Assembly (NCBI GenBank): GCA_027687465.1 | Contig: JAQCQR010000001.1 | Span: 124,001-188,000, forward strand | Direction: 5' to 3' | Origin: Coriobacteriaceae bacterium AF08-21 | GTDB lineage: Bacteria; Actinomycetota; Coriobacteriia; Coriobacteriales; Coriobacteriaceae | Length of the DNA: 64,000 nucleotides | Shown: positions 45,469 through 53,065 of the stretch, one piece after another | How positions within the stretch are numbered: position 1 is the stretch's first letter | How the letters are laid out: each line of letters starts with the position of its first letter | The notes under the pieces: generated by a model | What the model was told of the DNA's origin: nothing | Database searches by the model: none | The model's input: the letters and a program-made list of their open reading frames with translations, nothing else | Program-made: the position numbers and the translations under genes

Positions 45469-45918
45469 TCAGCCCTCCGTCACCTCTCGCCAGACGGTTT
45501 CGGTTCCGACAGCCCCCGGCTCCCAGACGTTGTTAGCAACGAGGGATTCCCAGACCTTGCCGTTATGGCGCACGACAGCGCCCTTCGGGTAAGGGTTCTC
45601 GTTGCTCGGCGGCACCCACTCGGGAATGCTCGACGGGTCATCACCGCCACTTGCATACTCAACGACCTTCGCCCAAAGGCTCGGAGCTGCCGTGGGCGAC
45701 CAATCGGGTTGCGACGTGTGCGCCTGAAGGCATACGTAAAGAACTCCCTCGTAACTCACGCGCTCGCCCTCTGCGTAGGCGTGGCCGTCCCCGTCCCACT
45801 CCGCGAAAAGCACGGAGCACTTGGCCGCAACGTCCGACGATAGGGACGGGGCTTGCGCCTTGAAGATTGCGATGATCGCGCGAACCATGCCCTCTTCGTC
45901 TTCGGTAAGTGCCATCAT
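45469..45918 (-). CDS. Phage protein with two carbohydrate-binding (CBM5/12-like) modules
   Basis: This encodes 149 residues with a start at 45918 or 45915 (AAAGGGGAA). After a short helix, two similar modules follow. One is YAEGERVSYEGVLYVCLQAH ending SLWAKV. The other is YPKGAVVRHNGKVWESLVAN ending WREV. Both match the Trp-rich chitin/cellulose-binding CBM5/12 pattern used by phage tail or lysis proteins to hold glycans. It is the first gene after the DGR terminator, so it belongs to the lysis transcript. Glycan specificity is unknown. Confidence 0.75.
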   Translation of the reverse strand: MMALTEDEEGMVRAIIAIFKAQAPSLSSDVAAKCSVLFAEWDGDGHAYAEGERVSYEGVLYVCLQAHTSQPDWSPTAAPSLWAKVVEYASGGDDPSSIPEWVPPSNENPYPKGAVVRHNGKVWESLVANNVWEPGAVGTETVWREVTEG

Positions 45919-45942
45919 TTCCCCTTTCTCTCGGTAACAAAA

Positions 45943-45966
45943 AAGCCCCCGCTAGTGCGAGGGCTT
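45943..45966 (-). terminator. Terminator at the end of the DGR transcript
   Basis: On the reverse strand AAGCCCTCGC pairs with GCGGGGGCTT (one mismatch) and is followed by T6. It separates the reverse transcriptase from the lysis genes. Confidence 0.88.
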
Positions 45967-45990
45967 GGGTGCCTAATTTCGTGTTTCCTT

Positions 45991-47100
45991 TTAGCCGAAA
46001 AGCTCCTTATAGAGCGCGTCCATGCGTTTTACCGTCTCGTGCGCGTTCAGGCGCTTCATGCTGCCGCGCCATGACTGGTAGGATTGGTTGACCTGCTCGA
46101 CGGTCATAACCCCTTTGGCGACCAACGCGGCTTGCTTCTTCAACTTGCGCCGCTGTCGCGTCACGGAGGAACGGCACGGGCGAACAACCACTTTTCCGCC
46201 CTCGCCATACGAAAACCTCTTCTTAAGGAACGTGAATCCGCGCGTGAGCTTCACAACGCGCGTCTTCTTGCGGTTGATGATGATTCCCAGATCGTCGCAG
46301 AGCGATTCGATGAGCGAAAACGCGTCCCAAAGCGTCTGCTTGTCAAGAGCGATGCAATAGCTATCGTCCATGTAGCGCCCGCTCGCCAAGATGCCCGGAA
46401 GGGACAGCATCAGATGGTCAACCGGAGACGGTAGGGCGACCGCTAGAATCTGATTCGGCTCGCTGCCAAGACCCAAGCCGCGCGCTCCGTGAGCGTCTAT
46501 CTGGTCTGCCATGACGCGCTTAACCCGCTCATCGTCAATGGCGCGGTCGATAAGGCGCTTGCAAGCGTCGTGGTCGATGTTTGCGAAGTAGTCCGCGAAA
46601 TCGACCTGCAAGATGTAGCCTTCCGTTCCGTGCTTTCGGTGGTGCTCGACAAGCTGGCGCTTCATCCGGCGAATCGCGTAGTCGGTTCCGCGCCCCTTGA
46701 CGTTCGCGGCGCATCCTTCGGTGAGGGTAGGCCAGATCGCGGGAGCGAGGGCGTGACGGCTCAAAGACTTCTGTATCACGCGCTCCGAGAAGTGCACAGA
46801 GCAGATGTGGCGAAGCTTGCCGCGCTCGAACAAGTCGAACTCGATGAAGCCGCGCCGGAAGTCGGCGCCCGTGAGAAGGTCGCGGCGCGCCCTCATGATG
46901 TTTGGAACGACGCGCGCCATGTAGCGCTGCACGCTCGATTTCCAGCGAACGCCAGCGGCAGCGCCGTTGGCGGCATCGTATAGGTTATCGAGGTCGGCGA
47001 CGGCTTCCAGCGTGCATCCCTCGATGCGCCTAGCCCGATTCTCCGCGCGCTTGGCATCGCGCCTTGCGCGTCGCGCAGCCCTGCGCTCTTCAGAGTTCAT
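45991..47100 (-). CDS. DGR reverse transcriptase
   Basis: This encodes 369 residues. An Arg-rich N-terminus (RRAARRARRDAKRAENRARR) precedes RT motifs. These are the template-binding KLRHICSVHFSERVIQKSLS, motif A with catalytic Asp (ILQVDFADYFANIDHDACKR), the DGR-type motif LGLGSEPNQILA (GxxxNQ where most DGR enzymes have GxxxSQ), and motif C GRYMDDSYCIAL (YMDD). KKTRVVKLTRGFTFLKKRF follows as the thumb. There is no maturase or endonuclease domain. It copies the TR RNA into adenine-mutated cDNA that replaces the VR. It is preceded by the TR and avd gene in the classic order. The start codon has only a weak ribosome site. Confidence 0.95.
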   Translation of the reverse strand: MNSEERRAARRARRDAKRAENRARRIEGCTLEAVADLDNLYDAANGAAAGVRWKSSVQRYMARVVPNIMRARRDLLTGADFRRGFIEFDLFERGKLRHICSVHFSERVIQKSLSRHALAPAIWPTLTEGCAANVKGRGTDYAIRRMKRQLVEHHRKHGTEGYILQVDFADYFANIDHDACKRLIDRAIDDERVKRVMADQIDAHGARGLGLGSEPNQILAVALPSPVDHLMLSLPGILASGRYMDDSYCIALDKQTLWDAFSLIESLCDDLGIIINRKKTRVVKLTRGFTFLKKRFSYGEGGKVVVRPCRSSVTRQRRKLKKQAALVAKGVMTVEQVNQSYQSWRGSMKRLNAHETVKRMDALYKELFG

Positions 47101-47311
47101 GAGGGCACCCCGCGCGGCTCACAACCGGCATCCAGCAGCCGCTTGACGGTTGACCATGAAACGCGGTCGGAAGCCGAGAACCGCGCCATGCAAGCAGCGA
47201 ACGGCAACCGTCGCGGGGTGCATATTTACGGGCTTGCGCCCGACGGTCGCCCCTTCCTTCCTCAAATGCACGGCGCGCGGCGCTTATGGCCGCACGGTCT
47301 GGCAAGGCTTG

Positions 47312-47440
47312 GGAATCACGGCAGGGGGCGTATCCAGTCGTTCGTCGGGGCATTGTTGTTGGCATTGCCGTTGCTGTTGACATTGCACGCGTTGGACGAA
47401 GACCCGCCCATGACGGAGCGCAGCCACCAATTGACGCGAT
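47312..47440 (-). repeat. DGR template repeat (TR)
   Basis: This 129-bp repeat aligns without gaps to the VR at 48009-48137. The two differ at 14 positions, every one an adenine in the coding-strand TR. Ten AAY codons and one AGC lie at positions matching VR codons. Read in the VR frame it would encode WWLRSVMGGSSSNACNVNSN and then GNANNNAPTNDWIRPLP followed by TGA. It lies 28 bp downstream of avd. The 211-bp spacer to the RT gene is GC-rich noncoding DNA that probably forms the 3' part of the template RNA needed for priming. Confidence 0.96.
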
Positions 47441-47468
47441 GATTTCCAAGGGACAACGCGCGACCATC

Positions 47469-47879
47469 TTACCCCTTCCCAATGAGCTTCACGCCCGCGC
47501 GAGCACCCTTTATCAGCTTTATGTCGCTCTCTATGCTCTCTGATATCGCTTCGAACCGCGCGACCTTCACCGGCAGATTCATAGCCATAAGGCATTGCAG
47601 GTCTTGGTATAGCTGCTGCAAGTCCGCTATCGCAAGCGTCATGTAATGCTTGCGCTCTTCGACGTTGCGAGCCGTGTTCGGGTAGAAGGCATCAGCCTTA
47701 ACCAGATTGAACACCAAGCTTCGCGCCGTCTCCGCCATGGGGACGGCGAGGATGAAGCGATAAGACTTCGGCACCGCCGACGAAGCCACAAGACGCGTCA
47801 CGTCGTTTCGAATCGAAACAGCAGTGTTGAAATACTCGAACGAGCTTAGGTTGCGGTTCCGCACATATACGCCGCTCAA
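47469..47879 (-). CDS. avd: DGR accessory variability determinant (Avd-like four-helix protein)
   Basis: This encodes 136 residues, basic and all-helical. The sequence follows the Avd/four-helix-bundle pattern: SSFEYFNTAVSIRNDVTRLV, PKSYRFILAVPMAETARSLV, ERKHYMTLAIADLQQLYQDL and a final helix. In the Bordetella phage system Avd forms a positively charged pentameric barrel that binds the RT and template RNA. It lies between the target gene and TR, as in that system. The TTG at 47879 is the only start before an upstream stop, and a GGAGGGG site lies 11 nt away. A GTG at 47864 is an alternative. Confidence 0.9.
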   Translation of the reverse strand: MSGVYVRNRNLSSFEYFNTAVSIRNDVTRLVASSAVPKSYRFILAVPMAETARSLVFNLVKADAFYPNTARNVEERKHYMTLAIADLQQLYQDLQCLMAMNLPVKVARFEAISESIESDIKLIKGARAGVKLIGKG

Positions 47880-47986
47880 TTTTCAACATCCCCCCCTCCG
47901 TGATTTTTGAAAATTGCTTCGCCCGCGCTTCGCGCGGGGACGCAAAGGCGCATGCGCAAGGCATGCGCCAGACCAGTACCTAGTAC

Positions 47987-48003
47987 GGCTGATTTTATCA
48001 GCC
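47987..48003 (-). other. DGR hairpin/cruciform just downstream of the VR
   Basis: GGCTGAT-AAA-ATCAGCC on the coding strand is a perfect 7-bp stem with a tiny loop, starting 5 nt after the VR ends and overlapping the target gene stop codon. In the Bordetella phage DGR, a similarly placed hairpin is needed for efficient retrohoming. Confidence 0.8.
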
Positions 48004-48900
48004 TAGGAGGAAGCACGGCAGGGGGCGTATCCAGTCGCTCGTCGGGGCAAGGTGGTTGGCATAGCCGTGGCCGATGACAGAGCACGCGTTGGACGAAGAC
48101 CCGCCCATGACGGAGCGCAGCCACCAAGCGACGCGACCGCCCGCGATGCGGCTTGCGGTGTCAGTGAAGATGGGGAACTGGCTATCGAAGCCTACAGAGT
48201 AGCCCTTGCTTCCCCAGACCGGGCACCCGTAAACCTCCATCTCTGAGGGCGACCAAATCTTGCCCAAGTCTGCCCAGCTCCAACCGCTCGCTTCTGTGAG
48301 ATTTCCCGAAGACGAATATCGCTCTTCGAGAAGCACGCGCTGCGAGAGAATGGCGCTCTGAAGCGCAGTCGGCAGCGCTGGCAGGAAGTCGTTGATTTCC
48401 CAGTCGTGCAGCTTCGAAACCAAGTAAGGGTGCTTTTCCTCGGCGGTACCGTTGTTGTCGTTCGTATCTCGCCACTGAAGGTAGCTGGTGTTTGATGCCT
48501 TGTCTCCGGTGACGCTCACGGGCGCGAGCGGCACCATGACGATATGGTGCCCCTTGGCGGTGTCGCCGCAGTTGTAATACTGGTCGATTGCTCCGATTCG
48601 GTAGCGCACCGTCTGCGCGGGGACGTTAGCGCCCGCCGTGATGGGCACGTCTATATAGTCGCCGATGCGCAGACCGGCGAAGTTGGCGTTTCGCGCGCGG
48701 TTGCGAAGCCACGTGTAAATGTCGGTGCTCCCGATCTCGTTTGCGAAGACCGAAGCGAGCGAGCGCCCAGCGTAAGAGTTTGTGTTGTGCTGTCGGTCGT
48801 ATTCCTCGGCAGTCGTTACGGCGTTCGCCGTGTTGCGCGCAGAAGAATCCTTCAGATTGTAGGCGGTTCCGCCGATAGAGAACTTCGACAAGTCGGCCAT
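47998..48900 (-). CDS. DGR target: phage tail-tip protein with C-terminal variable lectin-like domain
   Basis: This encodes 300 residues (GGAG upstream). A short N-terminal attachment segment (MADLSKFSIGGTAYNLKDSS) leads to a formylglycine-enzyme/C-type-lectin-like fold. Conserved features are LRIGDYIDVPI, WSPSEMEVYG, AWWLRSVMGG and the closing WIRPLP. The C-terminal 43 residues are the VR. Residues differing from the template are A258, S274, I276, G277, H278, Y280, H283, L284 and S288. N271 and N282 are also encoded by mutable AAC codons. It lies 15 bp downstream of the BppU-like shaft gene, so it is probably the receptor-binding tip. The ligand is unknown. Confidence 0.93.
   Translation of the reverse strand: MADLSKFSIGGTAYNLKDSSARNTANAVTTAEEYDRQHNTNSYAGRSLASVFANEIGSTDIYTWLRNRARNANFAGLRIGDYIDVPITAGANVPAQTVRYRIGAIDQYYNCGDTAKGHHIVMVPLAPVSVTGDKASNTSYLQWRDTNDNNGTAEEKHPYLVSKLHDWEINDFLPALPTALQSAILSQRVLLEERYSSSGNLTEASGWSWADLGKIWSPSEMEVYGCPVWGSKGYSVGFDSQFPIFTDTASRIAGGRVAWWLRSVMGGSSSNACSVIGHGYANHLAPTSDWIRPLPCFLLG
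48009..48137 (-). repeat. DGR variable repeat (VR)
   Basis: This is the copy of the TR at the 3' end of the target gene. Its last 24 or so coding bases are GC-rich and identical to the TR apart from one A/C difference, fitting the initiation-of-mutagenic-homology segment. Thirteen upstream substitutions fall in codons such as AAT to GCT, TCT, TAT or CTT and AAC to CAC, ATC or AGC. NNY codons can never be stops, so diversification preserves the frame. Confidence 0.96.
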
Positions 48901-48915
48901 TGCTTTTCTCCTTCC

Positions 48916-49917
48916 TTAGTTGAGCGTCGCCGTCTCGCCGCTCACGGTCGCCTGAGCGACGGTTACGGTCTCGCTAGAAAGTGCGGTGCGTCTGTTGGTG
49001 GGCATGTACGCCGTTTCGCCAAGGACTATGTAGCCGTCCTGTAGCTCCACAAGCGCCGTCGCAAGCGTCGCGTTCTCTTCGCGCAGCTCTTGCACCTCGT
49101 CATCTGAGGGCGGCTCGATAGAAGCAATAGAGTTTGCGATGTTAAGCGCGTTCTGCGCAGCGGCGGTGGCATCCTCCGCCGCGCCGTTTGCCGCAGCAGC
49201 GGCGGCGTTGGCGCTTGAAGCGGCTGTGTTCGCCGCGCTCGCGGCGGCGTTGGCGTTGGATGCTGCCGCGTCGGCGTTCTGCTTCGCGGTGTTGGCGGCT
49301 GATGCCGCGTTGTTTGCAGCCGTGGTTGCAGCGTCGGCGTTCTGCTTGGCGGTGTTCGCCGCCGAAGCTGCGCTTGTCGCCGCCGCTGCGGCATCGTTTG
49401 CAGCCTTCGCGGCGTTGGTCGCGCTCGTAGCAGCCGAGTTCGCCTTGCTCGCGGCGCTGTTCGCCGCGCTGGCCGCGCTGTTTGCTGAGCTTACGGCTTG
49501 ATTGCCACGGTCGATGAGGTCTTGCACGGCATCGTCCCAGTTCTGCGCGGGCTGCTGCCCGTCAAGAGCGCTGCGCAGGATTTCGATTGCGAAGCGCTCC
49601 GTCGAATAGGTCTTGCCGCTCTTCGTGATCGTGAAATAGGCTTCGTCGGTGTAGCCGGACACGCTGCAAAGCTTGGATTCGTCAACCGTGATCGTGGCGG
49701 CGTTACCGCTCACCGAGCACTGGCCGCGATAGTAGTTGCGCTTGTTCGGCAAAAGCACCACGAGCCATGCCGTAGCGCCCGAAAGCGCGAACTCAGCGCC
49801 GTTGTCGTAGATAAGCGCCTTGATGGTGGTTCCGCCATCGTCGCCCTGACCCACCTTGACGCAGGCTCCCGTTCCCTCCTTCGAGATATCGAGTTCGAGC
49901 GTTCGCGTGTTGCTCAT
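48916..49917 (-). CDS. BppU-like baseplate/receptor-binding shaft protein with Ala-rich coiled coil
   Basis: This encodes 333 residues. The N-terminal 120 or so residues are beta-rich, like the baseplate upper protein N-domain (ELDISKEGTGACVKVGQGDD, TAWLVVLLPNKRNYYRGQCS). Residues about 140-260 are a long Ala/Asn/Ser heptad repeat (AASAANTAKQNADAATTAAN), a trimeric coiled-coil fibre. A second helical segment and a short beta tail end the protein. The ATG overlaps the previous stop (ATGA). The DGR target follows after 15 bp. It probably carries the variable tip protein on the tail. Confidence 0.85.
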   Translation of the reverse strand: MSNTRTLELDISKEGTGACVKVGQGDDGGTTIKALIYDNGAEFALSGATAWLVVLLPNKRNYYRGQCSVSGNAATITVDESKLCSVSGYTDEAYFTITKSGKTYSTERFAIEILRSALDGQQPAQNWDDAVQDLIDRGNQAVSSANSAASAANSAASKANSAATSATNAAKAANDAAAAATSAASAANTAKQNADAATTAANNAASAANTAKQNADAAASNANAAASAANTAASSANAAAAAANGAAEDATAAAQNALNIANSIASIEPPSDDEVQELREENATLATALVELQDGYIVLGETAYMPTNRRTALSSETVTVAQATVSGETATLN

Positions 49918-50099
49918 TGCTCGCCGCCTTCCTCGACCGATATATTGCTTATTCCTTGAATGACAGTAAGCGCCTGAGAAACAAGTTCCGCAAGCCGCTG
50001 AACGGCGGCGTTTGTATCAATGACTGCTTCACGCAGCCCGTATTCCTGAGAAGGCTCGCTCATGACGGGCTTTTCATTGATTGGCTCGTTCATATTCAT
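49914..50099 (-). CDS. Small phage protein between tail-associated and shaft genes
   Basis: This encodes 61 residues from the ATG at 50099, which overlaps the preceding stop as TGATG. Its own stop overlaps the next start as ATGA. The sequence is MNMNEPINEKPVMSEPSQEY followed by a helix (NAAVQRLAELVSQALTVIQG). There is no recognised domain. Tight coupling on both sides supports a real gene, perhaps a baseplate or chaperone component. Confidence 0.7.
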   Translation of the reverse strand: MNMNEPINEKPVMSEPSQEYGLREAVIDTNAAVQRLAELVSQALTVIQGISNISVEEGGEQ

Positions 50100-53065
50100 C
50101 AACTCCAAACCAGGTTTTCATGGAACTGCCCGTTTAGCCATCCGAAACCGTTGCTCCCACATCTGCACTGAACGCCGTCGCTGGTGATGCGCACGTAATG
50201 CGTTCTGTCAAACTGAATAACCACATCGTTAGCGTCAAAGAACAATCCTCGTTGGCCAAACCCACCGCCAAGCAGGTTCACGTACCAATCGCTTCCCGAT
50301 CTCATTGAAAGGCGCTCGTTCGAGTTCGACATGAACCCGTCAACCTCGGGGGTTTCGAGCACGACCTGCCTGTAGTACGTGCTCGCATCTAGAAACGCCT
50401 TATTAAACGTCTCGAAACCGACACCGTTTATAGTGCCGGACGGAGAATCGACAGCATGAATAGACGCGATGTTCAGATAGTTGTTATTTCTCGTGAAAAA
50501 GCTTGCTCCCGTGTAGTTGTCAGAGGTCGTGCCAACGTTTACGTACGTCCCAGAGTTACGCGTGGTTTCTATCCTGTCGGTCGATATGGTGTTCGCACGG
50601 ATGTACTCGCCGTTGATGTAAATAAGGCCGTTTGACAGGTAGATTCCCTGTGTCTTGCCGTTGTTGGTCAGACGGTTGAAAACGTCTCTCTGCGTGAGCG
50701 ATGCATCCAGATCGTCCGTTGACTGGTTGCCGGACGTGAGGGCACGAGCCAAAACGGGCGTTGTGTATGTCACTGTTCCGTCTGACCATGTTATAGCGCT
50801 CCGCGTCCAGTAGTAACGGCCTGAAACCCACGCGGGCTGGTAGTATTGCCAGCTACCGCCCGTCTGTGTGCTGCTGCTCGTGCTCAGATAGTATTGCTCG
50901 CGCACCTGAGACACGCCGATGCCGTCAGTATCGGCCATGCGCCGTGCTGATGTGTACTCTGTTGTTCCATCGGCGAGCGTGAGCTTTAGGCGCGTCCATA
51001 GGTACTGCCCCTGCTTCCAGTTCGCGTAGGTTGTCCACGTGGTCGGCGCTGTCGATGAGCTAGAAGAGTTTCCATATTGCACATCAACGGCGGTTACCGT
51101 CTTGCCCGCCGTGCCGTCCCCAACCGTGGCGTCGCCGGAAAGCGCGAACTCGCCGGTTGTCAAATCCCAGTAGTTCTTTCCCGCCTTGTCGGCGATGATG
51201 CCAGCGGTCAGCAGGTCGGCGTCGAGAACGCCTGTGTCGATATAGGTTCCGTTGATGTAAACCTTGCCGTCCTTCAGGTAGATACCCTGAACCTGACCGT
51301 TGTTCGTGAGACGGTCGAAGATGCTCTTCTGACCGAGGGATTCGTTGAGAGCGTCAACGTAGAATTGCGCCTGCTTCTTTGCGTCGGTTCCTGCCGATGC
51401 AGCCTGCTCCGATGCGTACTTCTTCGCTTCTTCCAAGCGTTTAGCGTCCGCCTGCTCAGCCGCTTCGACAGCAGCCTTCTGCGCTTCGCTCGCGGCATCG
51501 CTCGCGATTTGATCCACCGTCTCGCCATCAACTGTCGCCGAAGCGGAAAGCGCGAACTCGCCGTTGGTCAAATCCCAGTAGTTGTTTCCCTTCTCGTCGG
51601 TGAGCAGACCGGCGCGCACGCGGTCGGCCTTCATGGTGCCAGCGTTGATAACATCGGCAGTCACCATGCCGCCCGTGAAGAACGTTCGCCAATCCCATTG
51701 ACCGTCTGACGTAAGGCCAGCGGCCAACCGCTGACCGCGCCCGTTGACGTTGATAGCCCACATGTCGGCGGTAGCCTTGACCGGCAAACCCGTTTCGGGG
51801 TTCAGCGGTACGTTGCTCCAGATCTCGCCAAGCTCGAACGTCTCGACATGGTAGGTGCCAACCGCGTTGAACTGAGCGTTGAGCGCTTGCTGAAGCTGAA
51901 TGAGCCACGATACCGACGTGCCAGCCGCCGCGTCGTAGAGCGCGTTTTGCTTGCTGTTGCTCTTAAGCGCGTTGTTAACACTCGCCCACATGTCGGCCAT
52001 CGTGTCCGTAAGCGTGCCGAACGTAACGGTAGCATCGCCGGTGAGCAAGTCGCGCTCAATCTGAGACACGCGGCCATGAAGGCGCACGCCCTCGGCAGAA
52101 AATCCCTTGTCGATGATCGCCACGTCATCGCCAACGCCCACGCCCTCCCACGAGCGCCCGAACGCGTATAGGTCGATAACGGAAGCGGTGTAGGTTACTT
52201 TCGGCTCCTTCACCTGCTCTAGGTAGTCTTGCGTTTCCCGCAAGAGCTGCGCCGCGTCCTCGCACTGCTCGTTGACGTAGGCCGCTACTGCGGGCAGAAT
52301 GCCGCCCTCGCCGTCAGGGTGCCCCCAAACGGCGGTGGCTTCGGCATCCTCCACGTAGTCTTTTCCGTCGTTGATATCGCCGAAGGTAAGGCGGCGACCG
52401 TAGCCGCCGCCCTCAGTCTCAACGCCTTTGCCGTAGCCGTAAACGCGCGTCTTCGGGTTGTCGCTCGCAACCGAGCGCTTGACGGAAACGAGGTCTTTAG
52501 TCCATGTGAACCGCTTAGCGCTGCTCTGGTTGCCGCGCTTCGCGCGCACGCCAACGCGACGGCTAACGATGCTCGAGCCGTCGTGGACGATGAGCGTTTC
52601 AAGCTCGCCGCCCCACGTCTCGATGATTCCGGCCAAGCCCTCGCGCACGCTCTCATGGTAGAAGGTGCGCGAAGCGCTGCCGCCCTGATCGCACGTGCCA
52701 ACCTCCCAGCGCGTGTCTGCGAGAATGGACGTGAGGGCTACCGACACTCCGCCAGAAGGCCGCTTATCGTCCAACCAGTCGTCCCACGTCTCGTTAACCG
52801 AGTTGATGCAAACGGCTTGCGTCTCTGGCGCGCCGTCATCGTCGTGTACGCGGTCGATGGTGTCCACGATGTGTTCGTGGCACACGCTATGAAGGTCAAT
52901 CCAAACTACGCGGTCGCCCTTCACGAGGTCTTCGGAGCACGTGATCTTCAGCTCGTCCGTCCCGTCAAGAGCGTCCGTGTGCGTTGCTTCGCTTACCGTG
53001 AGCCTGCCTAGGTTGTCGCCCCACCTGCTGAACCGGGTGAAGCCTATTCGTCTGATTAAAGCCAT
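50099..53065 (-). CDS. Phage tail-associated (Tal-like) minor structural protein
   Basis: This encodes 988 residues from the ATG at 53065 (GGTGGAGAG upstream). The N-terminal 350 or so residues match the gp27/Tal-type hub (LTVSEATHTDALDGTDELKI, VSQIERDLLTGDATVTFGTL). The C-terminal half has duplicated modules. NYWDLTNGEFALSASATV (about 491) recurs as NYWDLTTGEFALSGDATV (about 627). FDRLTNNGQVQGIYLKDGKV (about 581) recurs as FNRLTNNGKTQGIYLSNGLI (about 791). An Ala/Glu-rich coiled coil lies at about 520-575. It caps the tail tube and connects to the receptor-binding proteins. Confidence 0.88.
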   Translation of the reverse strand: MALIRRIGFTRFSRWGDNLGRLTVSEATHTDALDGTDELKITCSEDLVKGDRVVWIDLHSVCHEHIVDTIDRVHDDDGAPETQAVCINSVNETWDDWLDDKRPSGGVSVALTSILADTRWEVGTCDQGGSASRTFYHESVREGLAGIIETWGGELETLIVHDGSSIVSRRVGVRAKRGNQSSAKRFTWTKDLVSVKRSVASDNPKTRVYGYGKGVETEGGGYGRRLTFGDINDGKDYVEDAEATAVWGHPDGEGGILPAVAAYVNEQCEDAAQLLRETQDYLEQVKEPKVTYTASVIDLYAFGRSWEGVGVGDDVAIIDKGFSAEGVRLHGRVSQIERDLLTGDATVTFGTLTDTMADMWASVNNALKSNSKQNALYDAAAGTSVSWLIQLQQALNAQFNAVGTYHVETFELGEIWSNVPLNPETGLPVKATADMWAINVNGRGQRLAAGLTSDGQWDWRTFFTGGMVTADVINAGTMKADRVRAGLLTDEKGNNYWDLTNGEFALSASATVDGETVDQIASDAASEAQKAAVEAAEQADAKRLEEAKKYASEQAASAGTDAKKQAQFYVDALNESLGQKSIFDRLTNNGQVQGIYLKDGKVYINGTYIDTGVLDADLLTAGIIADKAGKNYWDLTTGEFALSGDATVGDGTAGKTVTAVDVQYGNSSSSSTAPTTWTTYANWKQGQYLWTRLKLTLADGTTEYTSARRMADTDGIGVSQVREQYYLSTSSSTQTGGSWQYYQPAWVSGRYYWTRSAITWSDGTVTYTTPVLARALTSGNQSTDDLDASLTQRDVFNRLTNNGKTQGIYLSNGLIYINGEYIRANTISTDRIETTRNSGTYVNVGTTSDNYTGASFFTRNNNYLNIASIHAVDSPSGTINGVGFETFNKAFLDASTYYRQVVLETPEVDGFMSNSNERLSMRSGSDWYVNLLGGGFGQRGLFFDANDVVIQFDRTHYVRITSDGVQCRCGSNGFGWLNGQFHENLVWS

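Noticed and set aside
45991..47100. Group II intron or retron reading of the reverse transcriptase
   Set aside because: There is no maturase or HNH domain, no intron RNA ends and no msr/msd. The TR/VR pair with adenine-only differences and the avd gene identify a DGR.
47284..47595. Small frame covering the TR
   Set aside because: It overlaps the template repeat and the avd gene in another frame, and a matching frame exists over the VR. It is explained by the DGR repeat, not by a protein.
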